From positions 20,834 through 84,833 of the forward strand of contig NZ_JAFBDI010000004.1 of the NCBI RefSeq assembly GCF_016908145.1: 64,000 nt of DNA. The letters run 5' to 3'. How positions within the stretch are numbered: the stretch's first letter is position 1; each line of letters opens with the position of its first letter. The position numbers were made by a program, and so were the translations under genes. This DNA is from Marinitoga litoralis (lineage in GTDB: Bacteria; Thermotogota; Thermotogae; Petrotogales; Petrotogaceae). This document shows positions 46,311 to 55,699 of this stretch, piece after piece. Under the pieces are notes generated by a model, which worked only from the letters and a program-made list of their open reading frames with translations, ran no database searches and was not told where the DNA came from.

Positions 46311-48252
46311 AAAATATTTTCTTTTATTGCCTGCGCTTATATTGATAATATTTATATTAATAATACCAATGATATCAATGTTAAAAACTTCTTTATATAA
46401 TTCTCCATTTGGAGAAAATATATCATATGTGGGTATTCAAAATTATTTAAAAGTATTAAAAGATTTTGGAATGAGTATTTCAGTAAAAATTAGTTTTATT
46501 TGGGCATCTATAATATCCTTTTTAGTAATAGTTTTAGGAATATTAATTTCTTATATGATAGAGTATAAGGTAAAAAACAAGAAGCTTATGTTTATTATAT
46601 CAATGTTGCCGTGGATAATTCCATCGTATATGGGAGTATTAATATGGAGAAGTCTAATATATGGATATGGAACAGATTCAATAATAAAAAATTTATTTAA
46701 TTTAAATACAAATATATTTACAGATATTTTTGCGGGGTTTGGATGGGGAGTGTTTATAAGTATATGGCTTGAATTACCTATTGTTATAATGGTTTTAATA
46801 TCAGCATATCAGGAAGTTCCTAAAGAGTTATACTTAGCAGCTAAAATAGATGGCGCAAATTCTCTAAATATATTATTAAATATTACTATACCATATATAA
46901 AACCTACAATAATTACCTGGTTTTTAATTACGTTTGCAAATCATTTTAAAGATTTTACAGTTCCATTTTTATTAACATCTGGTGGCCCGCCATTATATGA
47001 AGGTTTTACTGCACATAGTATTGTAGGAATTACTACAACTCTAGGAGTTTTTAATTATTTTATATCTAATACTCATTATGATTTTGGTATTATTTCTGCA
47101 TATAGCGTTATTACTGCTATTTTTGTAATGTTTATCTCTTTTATTTTCTTAATACGAAGAACATTGTCTCTAAAAAAATTTATAACCTTTGTTATTGTTA
47201 TTAAAGTGTTATCTTTTATATTTAATCCAAATATAATTTTGTTGATTTCTATGTTTTTATATTTTGTATTATTAAAGAAGAGAAATTTATTTGTTTTAGT
47301 AGTTTCATTAGATTTTGCAATGATGATAATTAATATAATAAATAATGGTTTTTGGAGTGGATTTGATTATATTCCTATAATTTCTTTTATTTGGATTATT
47401 TTTAAAGAAAAAACTCCGATTATTCCTCAAAATACATATTTTAGAATGAAGGGGTTAAAAACATTAATAAAATATATATTATTGATAGTTTTAATATTAA
47501 TAATACTACTTCCAATATATAATATTATTAATATATCAATTTCAGGGACAAATAATATAACAACAACATTTTTTCCAGAAAGATTTACTTTAGAAAACTA
47601 TAGTAGAATATTTTCTGAGATTCATATAGAACAAAATTTAAAAAACACACTTATTATCGCCTTCTTATCTGCTATAATTGTTCCTATTATTTCATATCCC
47701 CTAGCATTGTTTATATCAAAAAATAATTTAGGGTGGATATTACCCTTATTAATATTTATTGATTTCTTAGGAGGGGTTCATTCAATAATAGCATTATTTA
47801 TGGTATTCAAAAAATTTCATTTATTAAATTCTTTGTTTGGAGTTTCATTGGTTTATGCTACTCATACTTTACCAATGGCAACTTTTTTAATAAAAGGGTA
47901 TTTAGATAAAGTCCCTAAAGAATTAGAAGAAACAGCCTTGCTAGATATGACAAGAATTAAATCATATATTTATGTTATCTTTCCATTATCTATTCCTGCA
48001 ATCCTTGTATCTATGTTAATAGGGTTTATGAAAGGGTGGAATGGTTTTATTCCATCATTGATGTTATTAAATAAAGATACATTATATCCATTATCAGTAA
48101 AACTATATTCTTTGATAGGAGAGCCAGGAACATCATATCCAAGATGGGATTTATTTTCAGCATCTTCAATAATGAATATAATTTTTTTGGGAATTATTTT
48201 CATAATGATAAGAAAACCTTTAATGAGTGGAGTTTTAAAAGATAGATATTAA
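46300..48252 (+). CDS. Fused double ABC permease (MalF- and MalG-type halves in one chain)
   Basis: A 650-residue membrane protein. The N-half (about 1-290) is a six-helix MalF-type permease with EAA loop VPKELYLAAKIDGANSL (about 178); the C-half (about 385-650) is a MalG-type permease with VPKELEETALLDMTRIK (about 543). A middle stretch (290-385) is very hydrophobic and adds several helices. Normally these are two genes. No ATPase gene follows, so an outside ATPase is needed. Overlaps the binding-protein gene. Confidence 0.9.
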   Translation: MKDKKYFLLLPALILIIFILIIPMISMLKTSLYNSPFGENISYVGIQNYLKVLKDFGMSISVKISFIWASIISFLVIVLGILISYMIEYKVKNKKLMFIISMLPWIIPSYMGVLIWRSLIYGYGTDSIIKNLFNLNTNIFTDIFAGFGWGVFISIWLELPIVIMVLISAYQEVPKELYLAAKIDGANSLNILLNITIPYIKPTIITWFLITFANHFKDFTVPFLLTSGGPPLYEGFTAHSIVGITTTLGVFNYFISNTHYDFGIISAYSVITAIFVMFISFIFLIRRTLSLKKFITFVIVIKVLSFIFNPNIILLISMFLYFVLLKKRNLFVLVVSLDFAMMIINIINNGFWSGFDYIPIISFIWIIFKEKTPIIPQNTYFRMKGLKTLIKYILLIVLILIILLPIYNIINISISGTNNITTTFFPERFTLENYSRIFSEIHIEQNLKNTLIIAFLSAIIVPIISYPLALFISKNNLGWILPLLIFIDFLGGVHSIIALFMVFKKFHLLNSLFGVSLVYATHTLPMATFLIKGYLDKVPKELEETALLDMTRIKSYIYVIFPLSIPAILVSMLIGFMKGWNGFIPSLMLLNKDTLYPLSVKLYSLIGEPGTSYPRWDLFSASSIMNIIFLGIIFIMIRKPLMSGVLKDRY

Positions 48253-48272
48253 AGATAAGAATGGGGTGAATT

Positions 48273-49886
48273 ATGAATAATAAAGATATAAAAGCTTATT
48301 TAGAAAATCAATTAAAGAAAATTCCAACAGCTCCATTTTTGTTTATTGGTTCAGGAATAACGAGAAGATATTTAGGGGCGCCAAATTTCAGAGGATTATT
48401 AGAGATTTTTGCCAAAAAAATTCTTAATGATGAAATGGCATATATAATTTATGATAATAAAGTAAAAGCAAAAAATGAGTCATTAAAAGAGCAGGAAACA
48501 TATCCGTTGATTGCACAAGAAATAGAAAATGATTATAGACTAAACTTAATGAATTTAAAAAATAAAGAGTTTTATCAAAAAAATAAAGATTTAATAGAAA
48601 TGGGAGTATCGCCATTTAAAATTGATATATCTGAATATTTTAAATCTTTGAAATATAATTATGATCATTTGCCATTAGATTTAAGAAAAGAGATAGAATT
48701 ATTAAAAATATCCTCTGAAAAAAATATAGGTGGTATTATTACTACAAATTATGACTTATTTTTAGAGCAAATTTTTTCAGATTTTAAAGTTTATATTGGG
48801 CAAGAAAATTTATTATTTTCACATATTCAGGAAATTGGTGAAATTTATAAGATTCATGGGAGTTGTGAAAATCCTGAAAGTATAATAATAACTGAAAGTG
48901 ATTATAAGAAATTTAATGAAAAAAATGCATATTTGGCTGCAAAATTATTAACTATTTTTATAGAATATCCGGTTATATTTATGGGATATTCTGTTAATGA
49001 TCCCAATATTAGAAAAATTTTAAAGTCAATATCAAATTGTTTAAGTGATGAAAATAAAAGAAAAAGATTAAAAGAAAACTTATTCTTTATTGAGTGGAGT
49101 GATTCAGAAAGTAATGATATTGGTTCTTTTTATATTGATTTTGAAAATGAAACTATAGAAATGACAAAAATAAAAACAAATAGTTTTATTCCTATTTATA
49201 ATGCAATTTTGTCAAATAAAAGAAAATTTAGTATGAAAGTATTAAGAAAAGTAAAGGAACAATTATATGAACTTATTTTGAATAATGATCCTAAAGAAAA
49301 AATTAGAGTAGTAAATATTGATGAAATTAATACTACAGAAAACATAGAATATGTAATAGGTGTTGGCGTTATAAAACTAGCTGAAAAAGGTTATGATTTA
49401 ATAACATTGGAAGATATTTATAAAGATATTATATACGATGAACAAAATTTTGATATTAATAGTATCGTAACTTTAACTTTGCCTTTATTATTGTCTAGAC
49501 ATAGTAATTCAGTTCCTATATATAAATATATTTCTAAATATGATGGAATTTTACCAGAAAAAATAAAAGAAGTTAGCGATATTTGGACAAAAGATGAAAA
49601 ATCTAGAAGGAAAGATTATGAAAACATTACTTTAAAAAAATTAAAAGAGAAATATAAAGATAATGATAAAAGGATAGTAAAGGAAATATCGTATTTAAAT
49701 CCTGATAATATAAATTTAGAAGAACTATTAGAATATATAAAAAGTCTGATGATAAAGTATCCCGAAATTTTAAAAAATAAAAAAAAGAGAAGCTTAAAAG
49801 CGATAGAAAATAAAAATTATCCTGAAAGTAGTCCATTTAGAAAAATAATTAAAATTTATGATTATTTAAAATATAAAAACAAATAA
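48273..49886 (+). CDS. SIR2-domain protein, possible NAD-consuming defence factor
   Basis: A 537-residue protein. Residues about 15-270 are a SIR2 fold: NAD-binding PFLFIGSGITRRYLG (21-35), NFRGLLE, active-site TTNYD with N159, KIHGS with H195, and FMGYSVNDPNIRKIL. The C-terminal 260 residues are helical and match nothing recognised. SIR2 proteins of this type deplete NAD+ on phage infection in several defence systems. Its gene starts 20 bp after the permease gene. There is no Argonaute, APAZ or P-loop partner nearby, so function is inferred from the domain alone. Confidence 0.82.
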   Translation: MNNKDIKAYLENQLKKIPTAPFLFIGSGITRRYLGAPNFRGLLEIFAKKILNDEMAYIIYDNKVKAKNESLKEQETYPLIAQEIENDYRLNLMNLKNKEFYQKNKDLIEMGVSPFKIDISEYFKSLKYNYDHLPLDLRKEIELLKISSEKNIGGIITTNYDLFLEQIFSDFKVYIGQENLLFSHIQEIGEIYKIHGSCENPESIIITESDYKKFNEKNAYLAAKLLTIFIEYPVIFMGYSVNDPNIRKILKSISNCLSDENKRKRLKENLFFIEWSDSESNDIGSFYIDFENETIEMTKIKTNSFIPIYNAILSNKRKFSMKVLRKVKEQLYELILNNDPKEKIRVVNIDEINTTENIEYVIGVGVIKLAEKGYDLITLEDIYKDIIYDEQNFDINSIVTLTLPLLLSRHSNSVPIYKYISKYDGILPEKIKEVSDIWTKDEKSRRKDYENITLKKLKEKYKDNDKRIVKEISYLNPDNINLEELLEYIKSLMIKYPEILKNKKKRSLKAIENKNYPESSPFRKIIKIYDYLKYKNK

Positions 49887-49950
49887 GGCGCTCACTAACA
49901 CCTTAATACGGTTAGCATCTAACGATACTGCCGTTTAAAGCAGGAGCGCC
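49887..49950. ncRNA. 64-nt three-way-junction element of unknown family
   Basis: It begins at the base after the SIR2 stop codon. A 7-bp closing stem (GGCGCTC 49887-49893 with GAGCGCC 49944-49950) encloses CTAAC/GTTAG (49895-49899 with 49911-49915) and CTGC/GCAG (49928-49931 with 49940-49943, loop CGTTTAAA). A second CTAAC (49919-49923) could pair with the same GTTAG, giving two exclusive folds. It is GC-rich relative to its surroundings. It lacks the purine-riboswitch core, tRNA anticodon arm and terminal CCA. It could be a regulatory RNA for the following adenine deaminase gene, a tRNA-like piece or a recombination site. Confidence 0.5.
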
Positions 49951-50039
49951 TAATTAATTTAAAGTTTATCCATCTAAATTATATCATATTTTCTGGAAGA
50001 ATTCAATAAAAATCTTTGATTTTTGATAGGAGGGATTTA

Positions 50040-51764
50040 ATGAAAATAAAAGATATTATTCCAGTAGCATTGGGGGAAGAAAAACCTGATGTATTATTAA
50101 AAAACGCAAAATTAGTAAATGTTTTTACGGGAGAAATAGAAGAAACAAATATAGCATTATTTAGAAAAAGAATTGCAGGAGTTGGAGATTATAATGAGGG
50201 AAAAGAAGTAATTGATTTAGAAGGAAAATACGTCTTACCAGGGTTTATAAACGCACATTTGCATATAGAAAGCTCTATGTTATCTCCAAGACAATTTGCA
50301 AAAGCAGTGCTATTAAGAGGGACAACAACAGTAATAGCAGATCCACATGAAATATCTAATGTATTGGGGTTAGATGGTTTAGAATATATGATTAAATCAA
50401 CAGAAGGTATACCATTAAATGTATATATTGCAATTCCATCTGCAGTTCCTGCTACCAATATGGAAATTTCTGGTGCGAGACTTGGTCCTGAAGATATGGT
50501 TGGTTTTGTTGATTCTTATCCTAATAGAATTATTGCATTGGGTGAGGTAATGAATTTTCCTGGAGTAATTAATAGGGATACAGAATTACTAACAAAAATA
50601 GAAATTTTAAGACATATGTATAAGAAAATAGATGGACATGCACCTGGTGTTAGGGGAAAAGAATTAAATGCATATATTGATGCGTTTATTAGATCTGATC
50701 ATGAATGTACAACTAAAGAAGAAGCTTTAGAAAAGATTAGTAAAGGTATGCAAGTCTTTATTAGAGAAGGCACTGCAGCAAAGAATTTAGATGCATTAAT
50801 TGAAGCAGTAAATGAAATGAATCATCATAGTTTTTCTTTTTGTACAGATGATAGGGAACCTTTAGATATATTAAATGAAGGAGATATAGATTACTTAGTA
50901 AGAAGAAGTATTGATAAAGGTATAGATCCAATTATAGCTATTAGAATGGCAACAATAAATACAGCAAGATATTATAATTTAAGAAGTATGGGAGCAATTG
51001 CACCAGGATACAAAGCGGATATAATAGTAGTAGATGATTTGAAAAAGATGGATATTAGAATGGTATTTAAAGATTCTAAATTAGTAGTTAAAGATGGAAA
51101 GTTTGTAGAAGATATGAAAGGTATATACAATGATTTACCAAAAAAGTTTGGTAAGGTAATATTACCAGAGTTTTCTGTTGATGATTTAAAAATAAAAAAT
51201 AGGGGTAAAAAAATTAGGGTTATTAAAATATATGAAGGATCATTATTGACAGATGAATTAATAGTAGAACCAAAAATAGAAAATGATTATGTGGTTTCTG
51301 ATATTGAAAGAGATATAATAAAAATAGCAATATTTGAAAGACATACAGGAACTAATTATTCTCTTGGATTTGTAAAGGGATTTGGTTTAAAAAGTGGAGC
51401 CGTTGGTTCAAGTATAGGTCATGATTCACATAATATCGGAATAATTGGCACTAATGATGAAGATATGTATTTAGCTGTTAAGGAGATAGAAAAAATGAAT
51501 GGTGGAATGGTTGTTGTTAATAATGGTAAAGTGTTAGCTAAACTTCCACTTCCTATAGCAGGATTAATGACAGATAAAGAATTAGAAGATGTAGTTAAAG
51601 ATTTAGAATTTTTAGAAGAAAAGTTAAAAGAACTAGGTGCAGTAGATGCAACATTTATGACATTATCATTTTTACAATTAGCTGTTATTCCAAGCTTGAA
51701 AATAACCAATAACGGACTTGTAGACGTTAATAAACAAGAATATGTAGATTTATTTCTAGATTAG
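50040..51764 (+). CDS. ade: Adenine deaminase
   Basis: A 574-residue amidohydrolase that converts adenine to hypoxanthine. Metal-site motifs HLHIESSM and IADPHEI, then GHAPGV, FCTDDREP, and a C-terminal domain with GLKSGAVGSSIGHDSHNI are those of bacterial Ade/AdeC. ATG 50040 is chosen because GGAGGG lies 6 bases before it. It is followed by a nucleoside-type BMP importer, consistent with purine salvage. The 90 bases upstream hold an AAAAATC/GATTTTT repeat and the structured element above. Confidence 0.93.
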   Translation: MKIKDIIPVALGEEKPDVLLKNAKLVNVFTGEIEETNIALFRKRIAGVGDYNEGKEVIDLEGKYVLPGFINAHLHIESSMLSPRQFAKAVLLRGTTTVIADPHEISNVLGLDGLEYMIKSTEGIPLNVYIAIPSAVPATNMEISGARLGPEDMVGFVDSYPNRIIALGEVMNFPGVINRDTELLTKIEILRHMYKKIDGHAPGVRGKELNAYIDAFIRSDHECTTKEEALEKISKGMQVFIREGTAAKNLDALIEAVNEMNHHSFSFCTDDREPLDILNEGDIDYLVRRSIDKGIDPIIAIRMATINTARYYNLRSMGAIAPGYKADIIVVDDLKKMDIRMVFKDSKLVVKDGKFVEDMKGIYNDLPKKFGKVILPEFSVDDLKIKNRGKKIRVIKIYEGSLLTDELIVEPKIENDYVVSDIERDIIKIAIFERHTGTNYSLGFVKGFGLKSGAVGSSIGHDSHNIGIIGTNDEDMYLAVKEIEKMNGGMVVVNNGKVLAKLPLPIAGLMTDKELEDVVKDLEFLEEKLKELGAVDATFMTLSFLQLAVIPSLKITNNGLVDVNKQEYVDLFLD

Positions 51765-51831
51765 TATATTGTAAAAATATTAATTTTGTAGTAGAATTAA
51801 ATATAAGTAAATTGCAAAAGGAGGGGTTTAT

Positions 51832-52911
51832 ATGAAAAAATTATTGGTAGTGTTATTAGTAGTTATATTATCATTATCATTATTTGGAAAAGTAAAAGTT
51901 GCATTATTAATTAATGGTACATTGGGTGATAAATCATTCTTCGATTCTGCAGCAAGAGGAATGAAAATGGCAGAAGAACAATTAGGAGTTGAAACAAAGA
52001 TAATTGAAATGGGATACAATCCTGCAGAATGGGAACCAACATTAGAAGATATTTCTGATCTTGGGGAATATGATTTAATTATTGTAGGTACATGGCAAAT
52101 GGTTGAATTATTACAAAGAATTGCACCATTATATCCAGATCAAAAATATGTAATATTTGATGATGCAGTAGATTATTCACAAGGAAATTTAGATAATGTT
52201 TATTCAATAACATATAAACAAAATGAAGGATCATTCTTAGCTGGTGCATTAGCTGCATTAGTATCAAAATCAGATAAATTTAAATATTCAGTTCCTGATA
52301 AAAAGATAATAGGATTTTTAGGCGGTATGGATATTCCTGTTATTAATGATTTCTTAGTTGGATACATTGAAGGTGCAAAATATGTAGATCCAGAAATGAA
52401 AGTTTTAATTTCATATGTAGGTGCATGGAATGATCCAGCAAAAGGAAAAGAATTTACATTATCTATGTATAGACAAGGAGCAGATGTAGTATTTGCAGTA
52501 GCTGGTGAAACAGGAAATGGAGTATTAGCAGCAGCAAAAGAAATGGACAAATGGGGTATAGGTGTTGACTCTGATATGCAATTATTATATGAAGAAAAAG
52601 ATATGGATATAGTAAAACATACATTAACATCTATGTTGAAAAATGTTGATTATTCATTATTTAGAGCTATTAAATTATATATGGAAGGAAAAATGCCATT
52701 AGGTAAAGCAGAAGCATTAGGATTAAAAGAAAGAGGTGTAGGATTAGCAGATAACAAATATTTCAAAGAAATAATGGAAGTTGATCCTTGGATATTAGTA
52801 CAATTAAAAGATTTAGAATTAGCTATTATTAGAGGAGATATTGAAGTTCCAACAGCATATGGAATGAGTAACGAAGAATTAAACAAAATTAGAGATTCTG
52901 TAAGACCATAA
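51832..52911 (+). CDS. BMP-family nucleoside-binding lipoprotein-like protein
   Basis: A 359-residue binding protein of the BMP/PnrA family. Hydrophobic leader at 1-19, then VALLINGTLGDKSFFDSAARG, DLIIVGTWQM, EGSFLAGALAAL and GFLGGMDIPVINDFLVGYI. PnrA-type proteins bind purine nucleosides, and ade upstream agrees. No lipobox Cys is visible in the leader, so it is probably free or anchored another way. A hairpin after the gene separates it from the ATPase gene. Confidence 0.92.
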   Translation: MKKLLVVLLVVILSLSLFGKVKVALLINGTLGDKSFFDSAARGMKMAEEQLGVETKIIEMGYNPAEWEPTLEDISDLGEYDLIIVGTWQMVELLQRIAPLYPDQKYVIFDDAVDYSQGNLDNVYSITYKQNEGSFLAGALAALVSKSDKFKYSVPDKKIIGFLGGMDIPVINDFLVGYIEGAKYVDPEMKVLISYVGAWNDPAKGKEFTLSMYRQGADVVFAVAGETGNGVLAAAKEMDKWGIGVDSDMQLLYEEKDMDIVKHTLTSMLKNVDYSLFRAIKLYMEGKMPLGKAEALGLKERGVGLADNKYFKEIMEVDPWILVQLKDLELAIIRGDIEVPTAYGMSNEELNKIRDSVRP

Positions 52912-52947
52912 TAACATAAGGATAATATAATGTGATAAATAATGATG

Positions 52948-52970
52948 GGGGCTAAGTATAGCCCCTATTT
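52948..52970 (+). terminator. Attenuator-like hairpin after the nucleoside-binding protein gene
   Basis: GGGGCT pairs with AGCCCC (52948-52953 with 52960-52965), followed by TATTTT. It would allow partial read-through to the ATPase and permease genes. Confidence 0.65.
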
Positions 52971-52997
52971 TAAATAATTCTAAGAAAGGTGAGATAA

Positions 52998-54548
52998 ATG
53001 AGCGAATTCTTTCTTGAAATGAGAAATATATGGAAGGTTTATCCGAATGGTGTTACAGCAAATAAAGGAGTAAACTTAAGAGTAAAAAAAGGTGAAATAC
53101 ATGCACTTTTAGGAGAAAACGGTGCAGGTAAAAGTACTTTAATGAAAATATTATTTGGATTTGAAAAACCAACAGAAGGTGAGATTTATTATAATGGTGA
53201 ATTAGTACATATAAATTCGCCATATAAGGCTATAGAATTAAAAATAGGTATGGTTCACCAACATTTTATGTTAGTGCCATCTTTAACTGTAGTAGAGAAT
53301 ATAATTCTTGGTATGGAACCAAGAAAAGGGTTATCAATAGACTTAAAAAAGTCTATTGAATTTGTAGAGAAAGAGATGAATAGATATGGACTACCAGTAC
53401 CTCTAAATGAAAAGGTTAAAGATATTAGTGTTGGTATGAAACAACGAGTTGAAATTATAAAAACATTGGTTAGAGGTGCTGATTTAATTATTTTAGATGA
53501 ACCTACAGCTGTATTAACTCCTCAAGAAACTGTGGAATTATTTAGAGCTTTAAAAAATTTAACTAAAGCAGGAAAAACTGTTATATTCATTACTCATAAG
53601 TTAAATGAGGTTAAAGAAATTGCAGATAGAATAACAGTTTTAAGACGTGGTAAAACTATTGGAGAAGCAGAGGTTAAAGATATTACAGAAAAAGATATGT
53701 CTAGAATGATGGTTGGTAGAGATGTTGATATAGAAATAGACAAATCACCAGCAAATCCTGGAAAAATAGTTTTAGAAGCTAAAAACCTTGAATTTACTAG
53801 ATTTGATGGAGTTAAAATGCTCAAAGGTGTAAATTTAAAATTAAGAGAAGGAGAAATACTTGGAATAGCTGGAGTTGAAGGAAACGGTCAAACAGAATTA
53901 GTTGATATAATAACTGGAATGGATAAACCAGAAAAAGGTGAGATTTATATATTTGGAAAAAATATGATGGACGCAGATAATCCACATGAATTTAGAAAAT
54001 CTGGTATGAGTTTTATCCCAGCTGATAGAATGATATATGGAGTTTCTAAAGAGGATTCTATAGAAGAAAATCTAATAAGTGATAGATTTGAAAAAGAACC
54101 ATATTCAAAAAAGGGAGTATTAAAGTATAAAAACATTACAGAAAATGCTATAAAAATGATTAATGAATTTGATATACGTACAGATGGTCCAAAAACAGCA
54201 GTAAAAATGTTATCTGGAGGTAATATACAAAAGGTTGTTGTTGCAAGAGAATTTACAGCAAATTCAAAGATTATTATAGCTGATCAACCAACACGAGGTA
54301 TTGATATTGCAGCTGCAGATTTTATAAGAAGACGTCTTGTAAAAGAAAGAGATAATAATGTTGCAGTATTATTAGTATCTTCTGATTTAACAGAATTATT
54401 AGAAGTATCAGATAGAATTTTAGTAATTTATCATGGAGAATTTGTTGCTCATTTTAAAGATGTTAAGAAAATTAATGAAGAGATATTAGGTGAATATATG
54501 CTTGGAATTAAAAAAATGTCTAAAGAAGAAATGGGTGATTTAGTATGA
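52998..54548 (+). CDS. Nucleoside ABC transporter ATPase (two ATPase domains)
   Basis: A 516-residue protein with tandem ATPase domains. First: Walker A GENGAGKST, signature SVGMKQRVEI, LIILDEPTAVLT. Second: altered P-loop GVEGNGQTELV, LSGGNIQKVV, IIADQPTRGIDI. The degenerate second site is normal for this BMP/ribose-type family. It energises the two permeases that follow, with which it overlaps (4 bp). Confidence 0.93.
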   Translation: MSEFFLEMRNIWKVYPNGVTANKGVNLRVKKGEIHALLGENGAGKSTLMKILFGFEKPTEGEIYYNGELVHINSPYKAIELKIGMVHQHFMLVPSLTVVENIILGMEPRKGLSIDLKKSIEFVEKEMNRYGLPVPLNEKVKDISVGMKQRVEIIKTLVRGADLIILDEPTAVLTPQETVELFRALKNLTKAGKTVIFITHKLNEVKEIADRITVLRRGKTIGEAEVKDITEKDMSRMMVGRDVDIEIDKSPANPGKIVLEAKNLEFTRFDGVKMLKGVNLKLREGEILGIAGVEGNGQTELVDIITGMDKPEKGEIYIFGKNMMDADNPHEFRKSGMSFIPADRMIYGVSKEDSIEENLISDRFEKEPYSKKGVLKYKNITENAIKMINEFDIRTDGPKTAVKMLSGGNIQKVVVAREFTANSKIIIADQPTRGIDIAAADFIRRRLVKERDNNVAVLLVSSDLTELLEVSDRILVIYHGEFVAHFKDVKKINEEILGEYMLGIKKMSKEEMGDLV

Positions 54549-55699
54549 AATCAACGAAAAGATATGAAATATATAGAACAGCAATAGCTATAGGTATTGC
54601 ATTATTATTAGGATATATTTTGATATTAGTTACAGTATTTCCAGATGGTGATATGGCTTTTGCAGAAAAAATGAGAGCTGCTTTTAAAGAAGCAAATGAA
54701 TCTTTTAAAACATTTTTACTTTCTCCTATACTTAAACAAAGAAGTGGAGAATGGGTATTTAATTTAAGAGGTTTTATTCAATGGATAAATGAAAGTGTTC
54801 CTATTATTATAACTGGATTAGCAGTATCTTTGATATTTACCGCAAAACATTTTAATATCGGTGCAGAAGGTCAATTGTTTTTAGGTGCGGCAATAGCAAC
54901 AGGTGCAGCTATATATTTCCCATCAATACCTATAATAACTCCAATTTTAGTAATATTAATTGCTTCATTGGTGGGTGCGGGATGGTCGGCTATACCTGGA
55001 TATTTAAAATCAAAATGGAATGCATCAGAAGTTGTTACATCTTTGATGCTTAACTATGTTGCATTATATATGGGTTTATTTATAATTAAAACATTTTTAA
55101 GAGATCCTAATGCAGGTCAATTGGTATCGTTAAAATTCTCTGATTCTGCTTCATTATTTTTATTAAACTCAAGATATAGATGGCATAGTGGAATTCTTAT
55201 TGCATTAGCACTTAGTTTTGCATTGTGGTTTGTTATGAAAAAAACTACTTGGGGATATAAGGTAAGATTAATAGGTAATAATAAGCATTTTGCATATTAT
55301 TCTGGAATTAATACACAAAAAACATTTTTCCAAGTTCATTTGTTGAGTGGTGCAATAGCTGGAACCGCTGGTATTATTGAACTTTTGGGATATTACGGAA
55401 GATTTGTTTGGTTGTATTCACCTGGATATGGTTGGGATGGAATTATCATAGCAACACTTGCTAGAAATAATCCTATTTATGTTCCAATAGCAGCATTATT
55501 CCTTTCTTACATTAGAGTTGGTGCTAAAACTATGGGTAGATATACAAATATTCCACCAGAAATGGTATCTATACTACAAGCAACAATTATATTATTAGTA
55601 ACAGCAGAAGCATTCTTATCACAAATGAGACAAAGAGCTATAGAAAAGGAAGCTAGAAGTACAGAAGAAGCAATAGCTGGTGGTGATGCAAATGAATAA
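54545..55699 (+). CDS. Nucleoside ABC transporter permease 1
   Basis: A 384-residue multi-helix permease of the BPD_transp_2 type. It contains KHFNIGAEGQLFLGA and KWNASEVVTSLMLNYVAL motifs, and GTAGIIELLGYYGRF near residue 275. The C-terminus is charged (residues 365-384). It forms the translocation pore with the next protein. Overlaps both neighbours. Confidence 0.92.
   Translation: MKSTKRYEIYRTAIAIGIALLLGYILILVTVFPDGDMAFAEKMRAAFKEANESFKTFLLSPILKQRSGEWVFNLRGFIQWINESVPIIITGLAVSLIFTAKHFNIGAEGQLFLGAAIATGAAIYFPSIPIITPILVILIASLVGAGWSAIPGYLKSKWNASEVVTSLMLNYVALYMGLFIIKTFLRDPNAGQLVSLKFSDSASLFLLNSRYRWHSGILIALALSFALWFVMKKTTWGYKVRLIGNNKHFAYYSGINTQKTFFQVHLLSGAIAGTAGIIELLGYYGRFVWLYSPGYGWDGIIIATLARNNPIYVPIAALFLSYIRVGAKTMGRYTNIPPEMVSILQATIILLVTAEAFLSQMRQRAIEKEARSTEEAIAGGDANE

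Noticed and set aside
49895..49923. Integron attC-like GTTAGAT/CTAAC bases on the minus strand
   Set aside because: attC core sites should lie at opposite ends of the 60-bp element; here they are adjacent, and no integrase or cassette array is present.
49887..49950. Possible purine riboswitch before adenine deaminase
   Set aside because: The three-way-junction outline and an L3-like loop fit loosely, but the conserved TTTCTACC junction and the paired loop sequences are absent, so no known class is claimed.
49887..49950. A tRNA gene
   Set aside because: It has a 7-bp acceptor-like stem and a T-arm-like hairpin but no anticodon arm, is only 64 nt, and has no CCA end.
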